A stretch of 64,000 nt of DNA, taken from NCBI GenBank assembly GCA_944342015.1, contig CALVMC010000003.1, positions 91,926 through 155,925 of the forward strand. The letters are read 5' to 3'. A program made the position numbers and the translations under genes. Below, one piece after another: positions 63,879 through 64,000 of this stretch (position 1 is its first letter; each line of letters starts with the position of its first letter). This DNA comes from an uncultured Clostridia bacterium. GTDB lineage: Bacteria; Bacillota; Clostridia; Christensenellales; CALVMC01. Below the pieces are notes generated by a model. It was not told where the DNA came from. It searched no databases and worked only from the letters and a program-made list of their open reading frames with translations.

Positions 63879-64000
63879 GTATTGCAATGTCTATTAAGAT
63901 ATTGTATTTTCTCTACCTCCTTATTTGCCTTTTCGTTTGGCATTGTCGCATAAGCCTCTCAAAAGTAAACGGTCGAAATATCCTTGTTTGGTATTCAATG

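Noticed and set aside
63692..63943. An 83-codon frame on the minus strand over the terminal palindromes
   Set aside because: It runs straight through both inverted repeats, its residue make-up (Lys/Arg/Ser/Pro blocks) looks like translated repeat DNA, and it matches no fold; treated as a chance frame.

Overview
The window is a low-G+C, anaerobic, endospore-forming Bacillota chromosome segment, most likely from the class Clostridia. Supporting genes are the complete [FeFe]-hydrogenase maturation set (hydE, hydG, hydF plus a TM1266-type regulator), sporulation genes (spmA, spmB, cwlD, a sigH-like sigma factor in its usual company of mrnC and rlmB), a BclA-like collagen protein, DnaD/DnaI-type replication proteins, ThyX instead of ThyA, and Shine-Dalgarno and sigma-A signals of Gram-positive type. 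I cannot name the genus.

Layout. 0-3.6 kb: partial WalJ-like hydrolase, DnaD-like and DnaI-like replication genes, tRNA-Thr. 3.7-7.1 kb: a MarR-controlled redox/small-molecule operon (flavodoxin, monooxygenase, nitroreductase, CMD, cupin) in which a deletion has fused and destroyed two genes. 7.5-10.9 kb: an AlkD-like protein, two gene remnants (HipA-like, AAA ATPase) and an ABC exporter. 10.9-25.4 kb: a 12-gene surface-polysaccharide operon read from one strong promoter, with initiating transferase, glycosyltransferases, Wzx, Wzy and a four-enzyme route resembling WbpA/B/D/E that should make UDP-GlcNAc(3NAc)A; the WbpE-like aminotransferase is fused in frame to a glycosyltransferase. 25.5-30.4 kb: collagen-like protein, dUTPase, iron alcohol dehydrogenase, two-component system. 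30.4-36 kb: a likely small RNA and two large paralogous lipoproteins, each with a single EF-hand loop and the same promoter. 36-42.4 kb: a repeat-containing protein of unknown function, then the hydrogenase-maturation operon behind a structured leader that ends in a terminator/antiterminator switch. 42.4-51.9 kb: rsmA, TatD-associated radical SAM, tatD, metG, spmAB, mrnC-thyX-rlmB, sigH-like gene, cwlD.

52-52.6 kb holds a cluster of five DnaA-box-like sites next to A+T-rich DNA (a candidate origin or DnaA-titration site) and tRNA-Arg. Directly after the tRNA begins a defence island running to about 63.5 kb and possibly past the window: an IetAS-like AAA ATPase/subtilase pair, a three-gene restriction-modification system with a GIY-YIG-like helicase nuclease and a divergent XRE regulator, and a RloA/RloB (AbiL-like) pair. 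The window ends in a G+C-richer palindromic element that I cannot assign.

The strongest candidates for something not yet described are the hydrogenase-operon leader RNA, the C-rich small RNA that shares 11-bp-periodic operators with the adjacent two-component system, the EF-hand lipoprotein pair, and the DnaA-box cluster beside tRNA-Arg. All assignments rest on reading the sequence; no database search was possible.
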